From NCBI RefSeq assembly GCF_003228315.1, contig NZ_CP029693.1:4205501-4269500 (forward strand): 64,000 bases of DNA. The letters are read 5' to 3'. Both the position numbers and the translations under genes were made by a program. The notes beneath the pieces were generated by a model. That model was not told the DNA's origin and did not search any database. It saw nothing but the letters and a program-made list of their open reading frames with translations. Source of the stretch: Pseudomonas putida (GTDB lineage: Bacteria > Pseudomonadota > Gammaproteobacteria > Pseudomonadales > Pseudomonadaceae). Below, piece by piece: positions 35,198-43,896 of the stretch. The stretch's first letter is position 1. Each line of letters starts with the position of its first letter.

Positions 35198-36742
35198 ATG
35201 CAGCAACTCAATCCTTCCGAAATAAGTGAAATTATCAAGGGCCGCATCGAAAAACTCGATGTGACCTCCCAAGCCCGTAACGAAGGCACTGTCGTCAGCG
35301 TATCTGACGGTATCGTGCGGATTCACGGTCTGGCCGACGTAATGTCCGGCGAGATGATCGAGTTTCCGGGCGGCGTCTACGGTATGGCCCTCAACCTGGA
35401 GCAAGACTCCGTAGGTGCCGTTATTCTGGGCGCTTACCAAGGTCTGGCTGAAGGCATGAGCGCCAAGTGCACTGGCCGCATCCTGGAAGTTCCTGTTGGT
35501 AAGGCACTGCTGGGCCGCGTAGTCGACGCACTGGGCAACCCGGTTGACGGCAAAGGTCCACTGAACAGCACCGAGACCGACGCGGTCGAGAAAGTTGCTC
35601 CAGGCGTGATCTGGCGTAAGTCGGTAGACCAGCCTGTACAGACTGGCTACAAGGCTGTCGATGCCATGATCCCTGTCGGCCGTGGCCAGCGTGAGCTGAT
35701 CATCGGTGACCGTCAGATCGGTAAAACCGCTCTGGCGATCGACGCGATCATCAACCAGAAAGACAGCGGCATTTTCTGCGTCTACGTAGCCATCGGTCAG
35801 AAGCAATCGACCATCGCCAACGTGGTTCGCAAGCTGGAAGAAAACGGCGCACTGAAAAACACGATCATCGTGGCTGCCAGTGCTTCGGAATCTCCTGCGC
35901 TGCAATACCTGGCTCCGTACGCCGGTTGCACCATGGGCGAATACTTCCGCGACCGCGGTGAAGACGCGCTGATCGTTTATGACGATCTGTCCAAGCAGGC
36001 AGTGGCTTACCGCCAGATCTCCCTGCTGCTGCGCCGTCCACCAGGCCGTGAAGCTTACCCAGGCGACGTGTTCTATCTCCACTCCCGTCTGCTGGAGCGC
36101 GCATCCCGCGTTTCGGAAGAGTACGTAGAGAAGTTCACCAACGGCGCAGTGACCGGCAAAACCGGTTCCCTGACCGCACTGCCGATCATCGAAACCCAGG
36201 CTGGCGACGTTTCCGCGTTCGTTCCGACCAACGTGATTTCCATCACCGACGGTCAGATCTTCCTGGAATCGGCCATGTTCAACTCGGGCATCCGCCCTGC
36301 AGTGAACGCCGGTGTTTCGGTATCCCGTGTGGGTGGTGCCGCTCAGACCAAGATCATCAAGAAGCTGTCCGGTGGTATCCGTACCGCTCTGGCTCAGTAC
36401 CGTGAACTGGCGGCATTCGCCCAGTTCGCTTCTGACCTGGACGAAGCGACCCGTAAGCAACTTGAGCATGGTCAGCGCGTTACCGAGCTGATGAAGCAGA
36501 AGCAATACGCGCCAATGTCGATCGCCGACATGTCGCTGTCGCTGTATGCCGCTGAGCGTGGGTTCCTGACTGACATTGAAATCGCCAAAGTCGGCAGCTT
36601 CGAACAAGCGCTGATTGCTTACTTCAACCGCGATCACGCCGATTTGATGGCCAAGATCAACGTGAAGGGTGACTTCAATGACGAAATCGACGCTGGCCTC
36701 AAAGCCGGTATCGAGAAGTTCAAGGCCACCCAAACCTGGTAA
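35198..36742 (+). CDS. atpA: ATP synthase F1 subunit alpha
   Basis: Alpha subunits alternate with beta in the F1 head and bind nucleotide non-catalytically. The 514-residue protein has an N-terminal beta barrel, Walker A GDRQIGKTA and the arginine-finger region AFVPTNVISITDGQIFLE. The sequence is complete and near-invariant. A hairpin follows before atpG. Confidence 0.98.
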   Translation: MQQLNPSEISEIIKGRIEKLDVTSQARNEGTVVSVSDGIVRIHGLADVMSGEMIEFPGGVYGMALNLEQDSVGAVILGAYQGLAEGMSAKCTGRILEVPVGKALLGRVVDALGNPVDGKGPLNSTETDAVEKVAPGVIWRKSVDQPVQTGYKAVDAMIPVGRGQRELIIGDRQIGKTALAIDAIINQKDSGIFCVYVAIGQKQSTIANVVRKLEENGALKNTIIVAASASESPALQYLAPYAGCTMGEYFRDRGEDALIVYDDLSKQAVAYRQISLLLRRPPGREAYPGDVFYLHSRLLERASRVSEEYVEKFTNGAVTGKTGSLTALPIIETQAGDVSAFVPTNVISITDGQIFLESAMFNSGIRPAVNAGVSVSRVGGAAQTKIIKKLSGGIRTALAQYRELAAFAQFASDLDEATRKQLEHGQRVTELMKQKQYAPMSIADMSLSLYAAERGFLTDIEIAKVGSFEQALIAYFNRDHADLMAKINVKGDFNDEIDAGLKAGIEKFKATQTW

Positions 36743-36747
36743 GCCGC

Positions 36748-36771
36748 AGCGGGAGTCGCAAGGCTCCCGCT
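36748..36771 (+). other. intercistronic hairpin between atpA and atpG
   Basis: The perfect 8-bp stem AGCGGGAG / CTCCCGCT around an 8-nt loop lies 5 bp after the atpA stop. There is no T-tract, so it is more likely an RNA stability element than a terminator. Confidence 0.55.
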
Positions 36772-36792
36772 TGCTAACCTGATAGGTGTTAC

Positions 36793-37653
36793 ATGGCAGG
36801 CGCAAAAGAGATTCGCAGTAAGATTGCGAGCATCAAAAGCACGCAAAAAATTACCAGCGCCATGGAAAAAGTGGCGGTCAGCAAAATGCGCAGGGCACAA
36901 ATGCGCATGGCAGCTACCCGTCCTTATGCGGAGCGTATCCGCCAGGTTATTGGCCATCTGGCCAACGCTAACCCGGAATATCGCCACCCGTTCATGATCG
37001 ACCGTGAAGTAAAGCGTGTCGGTTATGTCGTTGTGAGCAGTGACCGTGGTCTGTGTGGTGGCTTGAACACCAACCTGTTCAAGGCTTTGGTCAAGGACAT
37101 GGCGGTAAACCGTGAAAACGGTGTAGAGATCGATCTGTGTGTGATTGGTAGCAAGGGTGCGGCTTTCTTCCGCAACTTCGGCGGCAACGTCGTTGCAGCT
37201 ATCAGCCACCTGGGTGAAGAGCCGTCGATCAATGACCTGATCGGCAGCGTCAAGGTGATGCTGGATGCTTATCTGGACGGCCGTATCGACCGTTTGTCCG
37301 TGGTATCCAACAAGTTCATCAACACCATGACGCAACAGCCTACCGTGGAGCAGTTGGTTCCGCTGGTGGCAACCCCGGATCAAAACCTCAAGCACCACTG
37401 GGACTATCTCTACGAACCTGACGCCAAAGAGCTGCTTGACGGCCTGATGGTGCGTTACGTGGAGGCGCAGGTGTACCAGGCGGTGGTCGAGAACAATGCG
37501 GCTGAACAAGCTGCGCGGATGATCGCGATGAAGAACGCTACCGACAACGCCGGTGATTTGATCAGCGAATTGCAGCTGGTCTACAACAAGGCGCGTCAGG
37601 CTGCGATCACCCAAGAGATCTCGGAAATCGTCGGCGGCGCTGCCGCGGTTTAA
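36793..37653 (+). CDS. atpG: ATP synthase F1 subunit gamma
   Basis: Gamma is the central rotor shaft. The 286-residue protein has the conserved N-terminal AGAKEIRSKIASIKSTQKIT and SSDRGLCGGLN segments and the C-terminal coiled-coil part MKNATDNAGDLISELQLVYN. Length is typical. It lies 27 bp before atpD. Confidence 0.97.
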   Translation: MAGAKEIRSKIASIKSTQKITSAMEKVAVSKMRRAQMRMAATRPYAERIRQVIGHLANANPEYRHPFMIDREVKRVGYVVVSSDRGLCGGLNTNLFKALVKDMAVNRENGVEIDLCVIGSKGAAFFRNFGGNVVAAISHLGEEPSINDLIGSVKVMLDAYLDGRIDRLSVVSNKFINTMTQQPTVEQLVPLVATPDQNLKHHWDYLYEPDAKELLDGLMVRYVEAQVYQAVVENNAAEQAARMIAMKNATDNAGDLISELQLVYNKARQAAITQEISEIVGGAAAV

Positions 37654-37680
37654 CGGTTCAAATTTTCAGAGGATCCAGCT

Positions 37681-39057
37681 ATGAGTAGCGGACGTATCGT
37701 TCAAATCATCGGCGCCGTTATCGACGTGGAATTTCCACGCGACAGCGTACCGAGCATCTACAACGCGCTGAAAGTACAAGGCGCGGACACTACCCTGGAA
37801 GTTCAGCAACAGCTGGGCGACGGCGTAGTTCGTACCATTGCGATGGGTTCCACCGAAGGCTTGAAGCGCGGTCTGGACGTAGTCGACACCAACGCTGCCA
37901 TCTCCGTACCGGTCGGTAAAGCGACCCTGGGCCGGATCATGGACGTTCTGGGCAACCCGATTGACGAAGCTGGCCCGATCGACACCGAAGAGCGCTGGGG
38001 TATTCACCGCGCTGCTCCGTCGTTCGCAGAGCAAGCGGGCGGCAACGACCTGCTGGAAACCGGCATCAAGGTTATCGACCTGGTTTGCCCGTTCGCCAAG
38101 GGTGGTAAAGTCGGTCTGTTCGGTGGTGCCGGTGTAGGCAAGACCGTAAACATGATGGAACTGATCCGTAACATCGCCATCGAGCACAGCGGTTATTCCG
38201 TGTTCGCCGGTGTGGGGGAGCGTACTCGTGAGGGTAACGACTTCTACCACGAGATGAAGGACTCCAACGTTCTGGACAAAGTGGCACTGGTTTACGGTCA
38301 AATGAACGAGCCGCCGGGAAACCGTCTGCGCGTTGCTCTGACTGGCCTGACCATGGCCGAGAAGTTCCGTGACGAAGGTAACGACGTTCTGCTGTTCGTC
38401 GACAACATCTATCGTTACACCCTGGCCGGTACCGAAGTATCCGCACTGCTGGGCCGTATGCCTTCCGCAGTAGGTTACCAGCCGACCCTGGCTGAAGAGA
38501 TGGGCGTGCTGCAAGAGCGCATCACTTCGACCAAGCAGGGTTCGATTACGTCGATCCAGGCCGTATACGTACCTGCGGACGACTTGACTGACCCGTCGCC
38601 AGCGACCACCTTCGCCCACTTGGACGCCACCGTCGTTCTGTCCCGTGACATCGCTTCCCTGGGTATCTACCCAGCGGTAGACCCACTGGATTCGACTTCG
38701 CGTCAGCTGGACCCGAACGTGATCGGCAACGACCACTACGAAACCGCTCGTGGTGTTCAGTACGTTCTGCAGCGTTACAAAGAACTGAAGGACATCATCG
38801 CGATCCTGGGTATGGACGAGCTGTCGGAAGCCGACAAGCAGTTGGTAAACCGTGCTCGTAAGATCCAGCGTTTCTTGTCGCAGCCGTTCTTCGTGGCTGA
38901 AGTCTTCACTGGCTCCCCAGGCAAATACGTTTCCCTGAAGGACACCATTGCTGGCTTCAAAGGCATCCTCAACGGTGACTACGACCACCTGCCAGAACAA
39001 GCGTTCTACATGGTTGGCGGCATCGAAGAAGCGATCGAGAAAGCCAAGAAACTGTAA
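37681..39057 (+). CDS. atpD: ATP synthase F1 subunit beta
   Basis: Beta carries the catalytic sites for ATP synthesis. The 458-residue protein has Walker A GGAGVGKTV, the catalytic glutamate region GVGERTREGND, and LLFVDNIYRYTLAG as Walker B. Most F1 beta proteins read DNIFRF at that point, so DNIYRY is a mild variant shared within the genus. A GNRA-type hairpin follows the stop. Confidence 0.98.
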   Translation: MSSGRIVQIIGAVIDVEFPRDSVPSIYNALKVQGADTTLEVQQQLGDGVVRTIAMGSTEGLKRGLDVVDTNAAISVPVGKATLGRIMDVLGNPIDEAGPIDTEERWGIHRAAPSFAEQAGGNDLLETGIKVIDLVCPFAKGGKVGLFGGAGVGKTVNMMELIRNIAIEHSGYSVFAGVGERTREGNDFYHEMKDSNVLDKVALVYGQMNEPPGNRLRVALTGLTMAEKFRDEGNDVLLFVDNIYRYTLAGTEVSALLGRMPSAVGYQPTLAEEMGVLQERITSTKQGSITSIQAVYVPADDLTDPSPATTFAHLDATVVLSRDIASLGIYPAVDPLDSTSRQLDPNVIGNDHYETARGVQYVLQRYKELKDIIAILGMDELSEADKQLVNRARKIQRFLSQPFFVAEVFTGSPGKYVSLKDTIAGFKGILNGDYDHLPEQAFYMVGGIEEAIEKAKKL

Positions 39058-39062
39058 TCCCG

Positions 39063-39080
39063 GCGCCCGGAAACGGGCGC
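39063..39080 (+). other. intercistronic hairpin between atpD and atpC
   Basis: The stem GCGCCCG / CGGGCGC is closed by a GAAA tetraloop, 6 bp after atpD. The compact GNRA structure suggests an RNA stability element. Confidence 0.55.
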
Positions 39081-39102
39081 TAATTTAGGGTGAGGCAATC
39101 AG

Positions 39103-39528
39103 ATGGCTATGACAGTCCATTGCGATATCGTCAGCGCGGAAGGAGAAATCTTTTCCGGTCTGGTCGAGATGGTGATTGCGCACGGTGCACTGGGTGATCT
39201 TGGTATCGCTCTGGGTCACGCGCCGCTGATCACTAACCTGAAGCCAGGCCCGATTCGCCTGGTCAAGCAGGGCGGGGAAGAGGAGGTGTATTACATCTCT
39301 GGTGGTTTCCTCGAGGTTCAGCCGAACATGGTCAAGGTACTTGCAGATACTGTGCAACGTGCTGCCGACCTGGACGAAGCCTCCGCTCAGGAAGCCGTCA
39401 AGGCTGCCGAGAAGGCGTTGCATGACCGGGGCGCAGAATTCGATTACGGTTCTGCTTCCGCACGTCTGGCCGAAGCCGCAGCTCAGCTGCGCACCGTCCA
39501 GCAGATCCGCAAGAAGTTCGGCCACTAA
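39103..39528 (+). CDS. atpC: ATP synthase F1 subunit epsilon
   Basis: Epsilon is the rotor-stalk subunit that couples and inhibits ATPase activity. The 141-residue protein has the N-terminal beta sandwich (MTVHCDIVSAEGEIFSG, AHGALGDLGIALGHAPL) and the C-terminal helical pair. It is the last gene of the operon and is followed by a strong terminator. Confidence 0.97.
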   Translation: MAMTVHCDIVSAEGEIFSGLVEMVIAHGALGDLGIALGHAPLITNLKPGPIRLVKQGGEEEVYYISGGFLEVQPNMVKVLADTVQRAADLDEASAQEAVKAAEKALHDRGAEFDYGSASARLAEAAAQLRTVQQIRKKFGH

Positions 39529-39552
39529 GGCGCGCTTGTTGTGTGATTGATT

Positions 39553-39586
39553 AAAAAGGGTAGCCTCGGCTACCCTTTTTTCTTTT
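39553..39586 (+). terminator. terminator of the atp operon
   Basis: AAAAGGGTAGCC-TC-GGCTACCCTTTT followed by TTCTTTTC is a classical intrinsic terminator, 25 bp after atpC. Confidence 0.95.
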
Positions 39587-39641
39587 CCGATTTTCTTCAC
39601 TTTGGTCGCAGCCGCTGACCACCCAGGATTGGTAGCCAGTC

Positions 39642-41009
39642 ATGTCTCTCGAAATCGTTATTCTCGCTGCTGGCCAAGGTACGCGTATGCGTTCGTCCTT
39701 GCCGAAAGTCTTGCACCCGATCGCCGGCAACTCGATGCTTGGTCATGTTATCCACAGCGCCCGGCAACTTGATCCACAGCGGATTCACGTGGTGATCGGC
39801 CACGGTGCCGATGTCGTGCGCGAGCGTCTGGCCGCCGACGATCTGAATTTCGTCCTGCAAGACAAGCAATTAGGTACCGGTCATGCCGTAGCCCAAGCCG
39901 TTCCGTTCATCGAAGCTGACACCGTGCTGGTGCTTTACGGCGACGTGCCCTTGATCGAAGTCGAAACGCTGCAGCGCCTGCTCAAGCTGGTCACCCCAAC
40001 GCAAATGGGGCTGCTGACTGTCGAACTGGACGATGCCACCGGCTATGGCCGAATCGTTCGTGACGCAGACGGCAAGGTTGCCGCCATCGTCGAGCACAAG
40101 GACGCCAACGAAACCCAACGCGCTATCAAGGAAGGCAACACCGGTATTCTCGCGGTGCCTGCCGACCGCCTGTCTGACTGGACCGGTCGCCTGTCGAACA
40201 ACAACGTTCAGGGCGAGTACTACCTGACAGACGTGATCGAAATGGCGGTCAAGGATGGTTTGGTTGTGGCGACTGAACAACCGCACGATGCCATGGAAGT
40301 GCAGGGCGCCAATGATCGCAAACAGCTTTCCGATCTTGAGCGCCACTACCAGCTGCGCGCCGGTCTTCGACTGATGGCCCAGGGCGTTACGCTGCGCGAC
40401 CCGGCTCGATTCGACGTTCGCGGAGAAGTGACGGTTGGCCGCGACGTGCTGATCGATATCAACGTGATCCTCGAAGGCAAGGTGGTCATCGAAGACGACG
40501 TGGTGATTGGCCCGAACTGCGTGATCAAGGACAGCACCCTGCGCAAAGGCGTGGTGATCAAGGCGAACAGCCATATCGAGGGTGCCATTCTGGGTGAAGG
40601 CAGTGATGCCGGTCCTTTCGCTCGACTGCGCCCAGGCTCCGTGCTGGAGGCAAAGGCGCATGTGGGTAACTTCGTGGAGCTAAAAAATGCACATTTGGGC
40701 GAAGGCGCGAAGGCCGGTCATCTGAGCTACTTGGGCGATGCCGAAATCGGAGCACGCACCAACATCGGCGCCGGCACGATCACCTGCAATTACGATGGTG
40801 TGAATAAGTGGAAAACCGTGCTGGGTGAAGACGTCTTCATCGGGTCCAACAATTCGTTGGTAGCGCCTGTGGATATCTCTTCCGGTGCAACCACCGCGGC
40901 GGGTTCGACCATCACCCAGAATGTGGATAAAGACCAGTTGGCTGTCGGTCGCGCTCGGCAGAAGAACATTGATGGCTGGAAACGGCCTGAGAAGGTCAAA
41001 AAAAGCTGA
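39642..41009 (+). CDS. glmU: bifunctional UDP-N-acetylglucosamine pyrophosphorylase / glucosamine-1-phosphate acetyltransferase
   Basis: GlmU acetylates GlcN-1-P and uridylylates the product to UDP-GlcNAc for peptidoglycan and LPS. The 455-residue protein has the N-terminal nucleotidyltransferase motif LAAGQGTRM and a C-terminal left-handed beta helix of hexapeptide repeats, with the acetyltransferase site NYDGVNKWKT. It is grouped with glmS, the first committed enzyme of the pathway. DnaA boxes at 39748-39756 and 40922-40930 are embedded. Confidence 0.97.
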   Translation: MSLEIVILAAGQGTRMRSSLPKVLHPIAGNSMLGHVIHSARQLDPQRIHVVIGHGADVVRERLAADDLNFVLQDKQLGTGHAVAQAVPFIEADTVLVLYGDVPLIEVETLQRLLKLVTPTQMGLLTVELDDATGYGRIVRDADGKVAAIVEHKDANETQRAIKEGNTGILAVPADRLSDWTGRLSNNNVQGEYYLTDVIEMAVKDGLVVATEQPHDAMEVQGANDRKQLSDLERHYQLRAGLRLMAQGVTLRDPARFDVRGEVTVGRDVLIDINVILEGKVVIEDDVVIGPNCVIKDSTLRKGVVIKANSHIEGAILGEGSDAGPFARLRPGSVLEAKAHVGNFVELKNAHLGEGAKAGHLSYLGDAEIGARTNIGAGTITCNYDGVNKWKTVLGEDVFIGSNNSLVAPVDISSGATTAAGSTITQNVDKDQLAVGRARQKNIDGWKRPEKVKKS

Positions 41010-41059
41010 GCTATTCACAGCCTTGGATATTTAAAGTTATACACAACTTGATCCAATGA

Positions 41060-41109
41060 GTTCGCGGGCAATCCTCACTCCTACAGGAGCAAGGCTTGCC
41101 CGCGAATGC
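41060..41109. repeat. REP-type palindrome (CAAGGCTTGCC variant), compact
   Basis: GTTCGCGGGCAATCCTCACTCC and its near-inverse ending GGCTTGCCCGCGAATG form a single imperfect hairpin. The left arm has diverged (AATCCTCAC instead of AAGCCTTGC). A perfect DnaA box follows at 41112-41120. Confidence 0.8.
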
Positions 41110-41182
41110 TTTTATCCACAGATTTTTTATCTCACCACGCTTGACGAAGTTTCACTGATAGGTTTTGATTGGCTCTGTTAAC

Positions 41183-41195
41183 TTTCGAAACGAAA
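41183..41195. promoter_or_regulatory. candidate operator upstream of the DeoR-type regulator
   Basis: TTTCG-AAA-CGAAA is a perfect inverted repeat 11 bp before the regulator start, of the TTTCG form often bound by DeoR-family proteins. Autoregulation is inferred. Confidence 0.45.
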
Positions 41196-41206
41196 CTTAT
41201 CTCCTC

Positions 41207-41983
41207 ATGTCGAAGCGCAACACACCCCAACGTCGGCACAACATTCTTGCCTTGCTCAACGAGCAGGGCGAAGTCAGTGTGGATGAGCTGGCAAAACGTT
41301 TCGAAACCTCAGAAGTTACGATTCGCAAGGATCTGGCTGCCCTAGAAAGCAACGGCTTGTTGCTTCGTCGTTATGGTGGCGCGATCACTATGCCGCAGGA
41401 GCTGGTGGCCGATCTTGGCCAGCCTGTCTCCAAGTACAAGCAAGCCATCGCTCGTGCTGCAGTCACACGAATTCGCGAGCATGCGCGGATCATCATCGAT
41501 AGCGGCAGCACTACCGCCGCGATGATTCCGGAACTCGGTCAACAACCGAGTCTGGTGGTGATGACCAATTCCCTGCACGTCGCCAATGCCTTGAGTGAAC
41601 TCGAGCACGAACCCGTGTTGCTGATGACCGGTGGAACCTGGGATCCGCATTCCGAGTCATTTCAAGGGCAGGTCGCCGAGCAAGTACTACGCTCCTACGA
41701 CTTTGATCAGTTGTTCATCGGTGCCGATGGCATCGATCTGGTTCGCGGAACAACCACCTTCAACGAACTGCTGGGGCTGAGCCGCGTCATGGCCGAAGTT
41801 GCCCGGGAAGTGGTGGTGATGGTCGAGGCCGACAAGATCGGTCGCAAGATTCCCAACCTGGAGCTGCCCTGGAGCAGCGTCCATACCCTTATTACCGATG
41901 ATCGACTGCCACGAGAGGCACGCGATCAGATTCAGGCCCGCGGCATCAATTTGATTTGCGCGGCTGTCAGTCAGGAGAAATAG
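41207..41983 (+). CDS. glmR: DeoR/GlpR-family transcriptional regulator next to glmS
   Basis: The 258-residue protein has an N-terminal DeoR winged helix (RRHNILALLNEQGEVSVDELAKRF, shown here by its ends RRHNIL and ELAKRF) and a C-terminal sugar-phosphate-sensing DeoRC domain (IIIDSGSTTAAMIPEL, ADGID near 175-180). It is in the position of P. aeruginosa PA5550, named GlmR. It ends one base before glmS, so it probably controls amino-sugar synthesis and is co-translated with glmS. ATG 41207 is chosen over an upstream in-frame TTG at 41165, because the TTTCG operator would then lie outside the gene. Confidence 0.88.
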   Translation: MSKRNTPQRRHNILALLNEQGEVSVDELAKRFETSEVTIRKDLAALESNGLLLRRYGGAITMPQELVADLGQPVSKYKQAIARAAVTRIREHARIIIDSGSTTAAMIPELGQQPSLVVMTNSLHVANALSELEHEPVLLMTGGTWDPHSESFQGQVAEQVLRSYDFDQLFIGADGIDLVRGTTTFNELLGLSRVMAEVAREVVVMVEADKIGRKIPNLELPWSSVHTLITDDRLPREARDQIQARGINLICAAVSQEK

Positions 41984-41984
41984 C

Positions 41985-43817
41985 ATGTGTGGAATTGTTG
42001 GAGCAGTTGCAGAACGTAATATCACCGCCATCCTGGTCGAGGGCCTGAAGCGTCTTGAATACCGTGGGTATGACAGCGCTGGTGTTGCCGTTTATACCGA
42101 TGAAGAAAAGCTGGAGCGTGCGCGTCGTCCAGGCAAGGTCAGCGAGCTGGAACAAGCACTGGCAGAATCGCCGCTGAACGGACGCCTCGGGATCGCCCAC
42201 ACTCGTTGGGCCACTCACGGTGCCCCTTGCGAGCGCAACGCGCACCCGCATTTCTCTGAAGGTGTGGCCGTTGTGCACAACGGCATCATCGAAAACCACG
42301 AGGCGCTGCGTGAACAACTCAAGGCGCTGGGCTACGTCTTTACTTCGGACACCGATACCGAAGTCATCGCTCACCTGCTGAACCACAAACTCAAGGACCT
42401 GCCTGATCTGACCGAAGCCCTCAAGGCAACCGTCAAGGATTTGCATGGCGCCTACGGCCTGGCGGTCATCAGTGCCAAGCAGCCTGATCGCCTGGTTGCA
42501 GCCCGTAGCGGCAGCCCGCTGGTGATCGGTCTGGGCCTCGGGGAAAACTTCCTCGCCTCTGACCAGTTGGCCCTGCGCCAGGTCACCGACCGTTTCATGT
42601 ACCTGGAAGAGGGCGATATCGCTGAGATTCGCCGCCACAGCGTGCAGATCTGGGACGTAACCGGCAAGGCCGTTGAACGCAAGATGGTGCAATACAACGA
42701 TGGTGCGGAAGCCGCTGACAAAGGCGAATTCCGTCACTACATGCTCAAGGAAATTCACGAGCAACCGTCCGTTGTACAGCGCACCCTGGAAGGTCGCCTG
42801 AGCCCGAACCAGGTGCTGGTGCAGGCTTTCGGTCCGCAGGCTGCCGAACTGTTCGCCAAAGTGCGTAATGTGCAGATCGTTGCGTGCGGCACCAGCTATC
42901 ACGCCGGCATGGTCGCGCGTTACTGGCTGGAAGAACTGGCCGGTATCCCGTGCCAAGTCGAAGTCGCCAGCGAGTTCCGCTATCGCAAAGTGGTGGTGCA
43001 GCCTGACACGCTGTTCGTCACCATCTCCCAATCCGGTGAAACCGCCGACACCCTGGCCGCGCTGCGTAATGCCAAGGAACTGGGTTTCCTCGCCAGCCTG
43101 GCAATCTGCAACGTTGGCATCAGCTCGCTGGTGCGTGAGTCCGATCTGACCCTGCTGACCCAGGCCGGTCGCGAAATCGGTGTGGCGTCGACCAAAGCCT
43201 TTACCACCCAACTGGTCGGCCTGCTGCTGTTGACCCTGTCCCTGGGTCAGGTTCGCGGCACTTTGGCCGATGGCGTTGAAGCCGCATTGGTCGAAGAACT
43301 GCGCCGTCTTCCGAGCCGTTTGGGTGAAGCGCTGGCGATGGACAGCACCGTGGAGAAAATCGCCGAGCTGTTCTCCGAGAAGAACCACACCTTGTTCCTG
43401 GGCCGCGGTGCGCAATTCCCGGTGGCAATGGAAGGTGCGCTCAAGCTCAAGGAAATCTCCTACATTCACGCCGAAGCCTATCCAGCCGGCGAGCTGAAGC
43501 ACGGTCCATTGGCGCTTGTGGATAACGACATGCCTGTGGTGACTGTTGCACCGAACAACGAACTGCTGGAAAAACTGAAGTCCAACCTTCAGGAAGTCCG
43601 TGCCCGTGGTGGTCAGTTGATCGTTTTCGCCGACGAGAAAGCCGGCATGACCAATGGTGAAGGCACGCACGTCGTGAACATGCCGCACATCCACGACATT
43701 CTGTCGCCTATCCTCTACACCATCCCGCTGCAGCTGCTGTCGTACTACGTGGCGGTGCTCAAAGGCACTGACGTCGACCAGCCGCGCAACCTGGCGAAAT
43801 CGGTGACTGTGGAATAA
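41985..43817 (+). CDS. glmS: glutamine-fructose-6-phosphate aminotransferase (isomerizing)
   Basis: GlmS converts fructose-6-phosphate and glutamine to glucosamine-6-phosphate, committing carbon to the cell wall. The 610-residue protein begins MCGIVGAVAERN, exposing the Ntn catalytic Cys. It has the glutaminase domain to about 240 and two SIS domains (CGTSYHAGMVARYW, ISQSGETADTLAAL) with the C-terminal LAKSVTVE. The 3' end of glmS is the attTn7 target in many bacteria; no Tn7-type insertion is seen here. A DnaA box lies inside (43517) and one just after the stop (43819). Confidence 0.98.
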   Translation: MCGIVGAVAERNITAILVEGLKRLEYRGYDSAGVAVYTDEEKLERARRPGKVSELEQALAESPLNGRLGIAHTRWATHGAPCERNAHPHFSEGVAVVHNGIIENHEALREQLKALGYVFTSDTDTEVIAHLLNHKLKDLPDLTEALKATVKDLHGAYGLAVISAKQPDRLVAARSGSPLVIGLGLGENFLASDQLALRQVTDRFMYLEEGDIAEIRRHSVQIWDVTGKAVERKMVQYNDGAEAADKGEFRHYMLKEIHEQPSVVQRTLEGRLSPNQVLVQAFGPQAAELFAKVRNVQIVACGTSYHAGMVARYWLEELAGIPCQVEVASEFRYRKVVVQPDTLFVTISQSGETADTLAALRNAKELGFLASLAICNVGISSLVRESDLTLLTQAGREIGVASTKAFTTQLVGLLLLTLSLGQVRGTLADGVEAALVEELRRLPSRLGEALAMDSTVEKIAELFSEKNHTLFLGRGAQFPVAMEGALKLKEISYIHAEAYPAGELKHGPLALVDNDMPVVTVAPNNELLEKLKSNLQEVRARGGQLIVFADEKAGMTNGEGTHVVNMPHIHDILSPILYTIPLQLLSYYVAVLKGTDVDQPRNLAKSVTVE

Positions 43818-43842
43818 GTTATCCACAGTTGTTCGAACCCTT

Positions 43843-43875
43843 AAAAATCGCAGCCCATTGGTTGCGATTTTTTTT
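43843..43875 (+). terminator. terminator after glmS
   Basis: AAAATCGCA and TTGCGATTTT pair around a GCCCATTGG loop and run into a T8 tract, 25 bp after glmS. Confidence 0.88.
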
Positions 43876-43896
43876 ATCTGAATCAAGGAGCCGCCC

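Noticed and set aside
34724..36805. 693-codon open frame opposite atpH and atpA
   Set aside because: Antisense shadow of near-invariant genes; no plausible ribosome site or homology.
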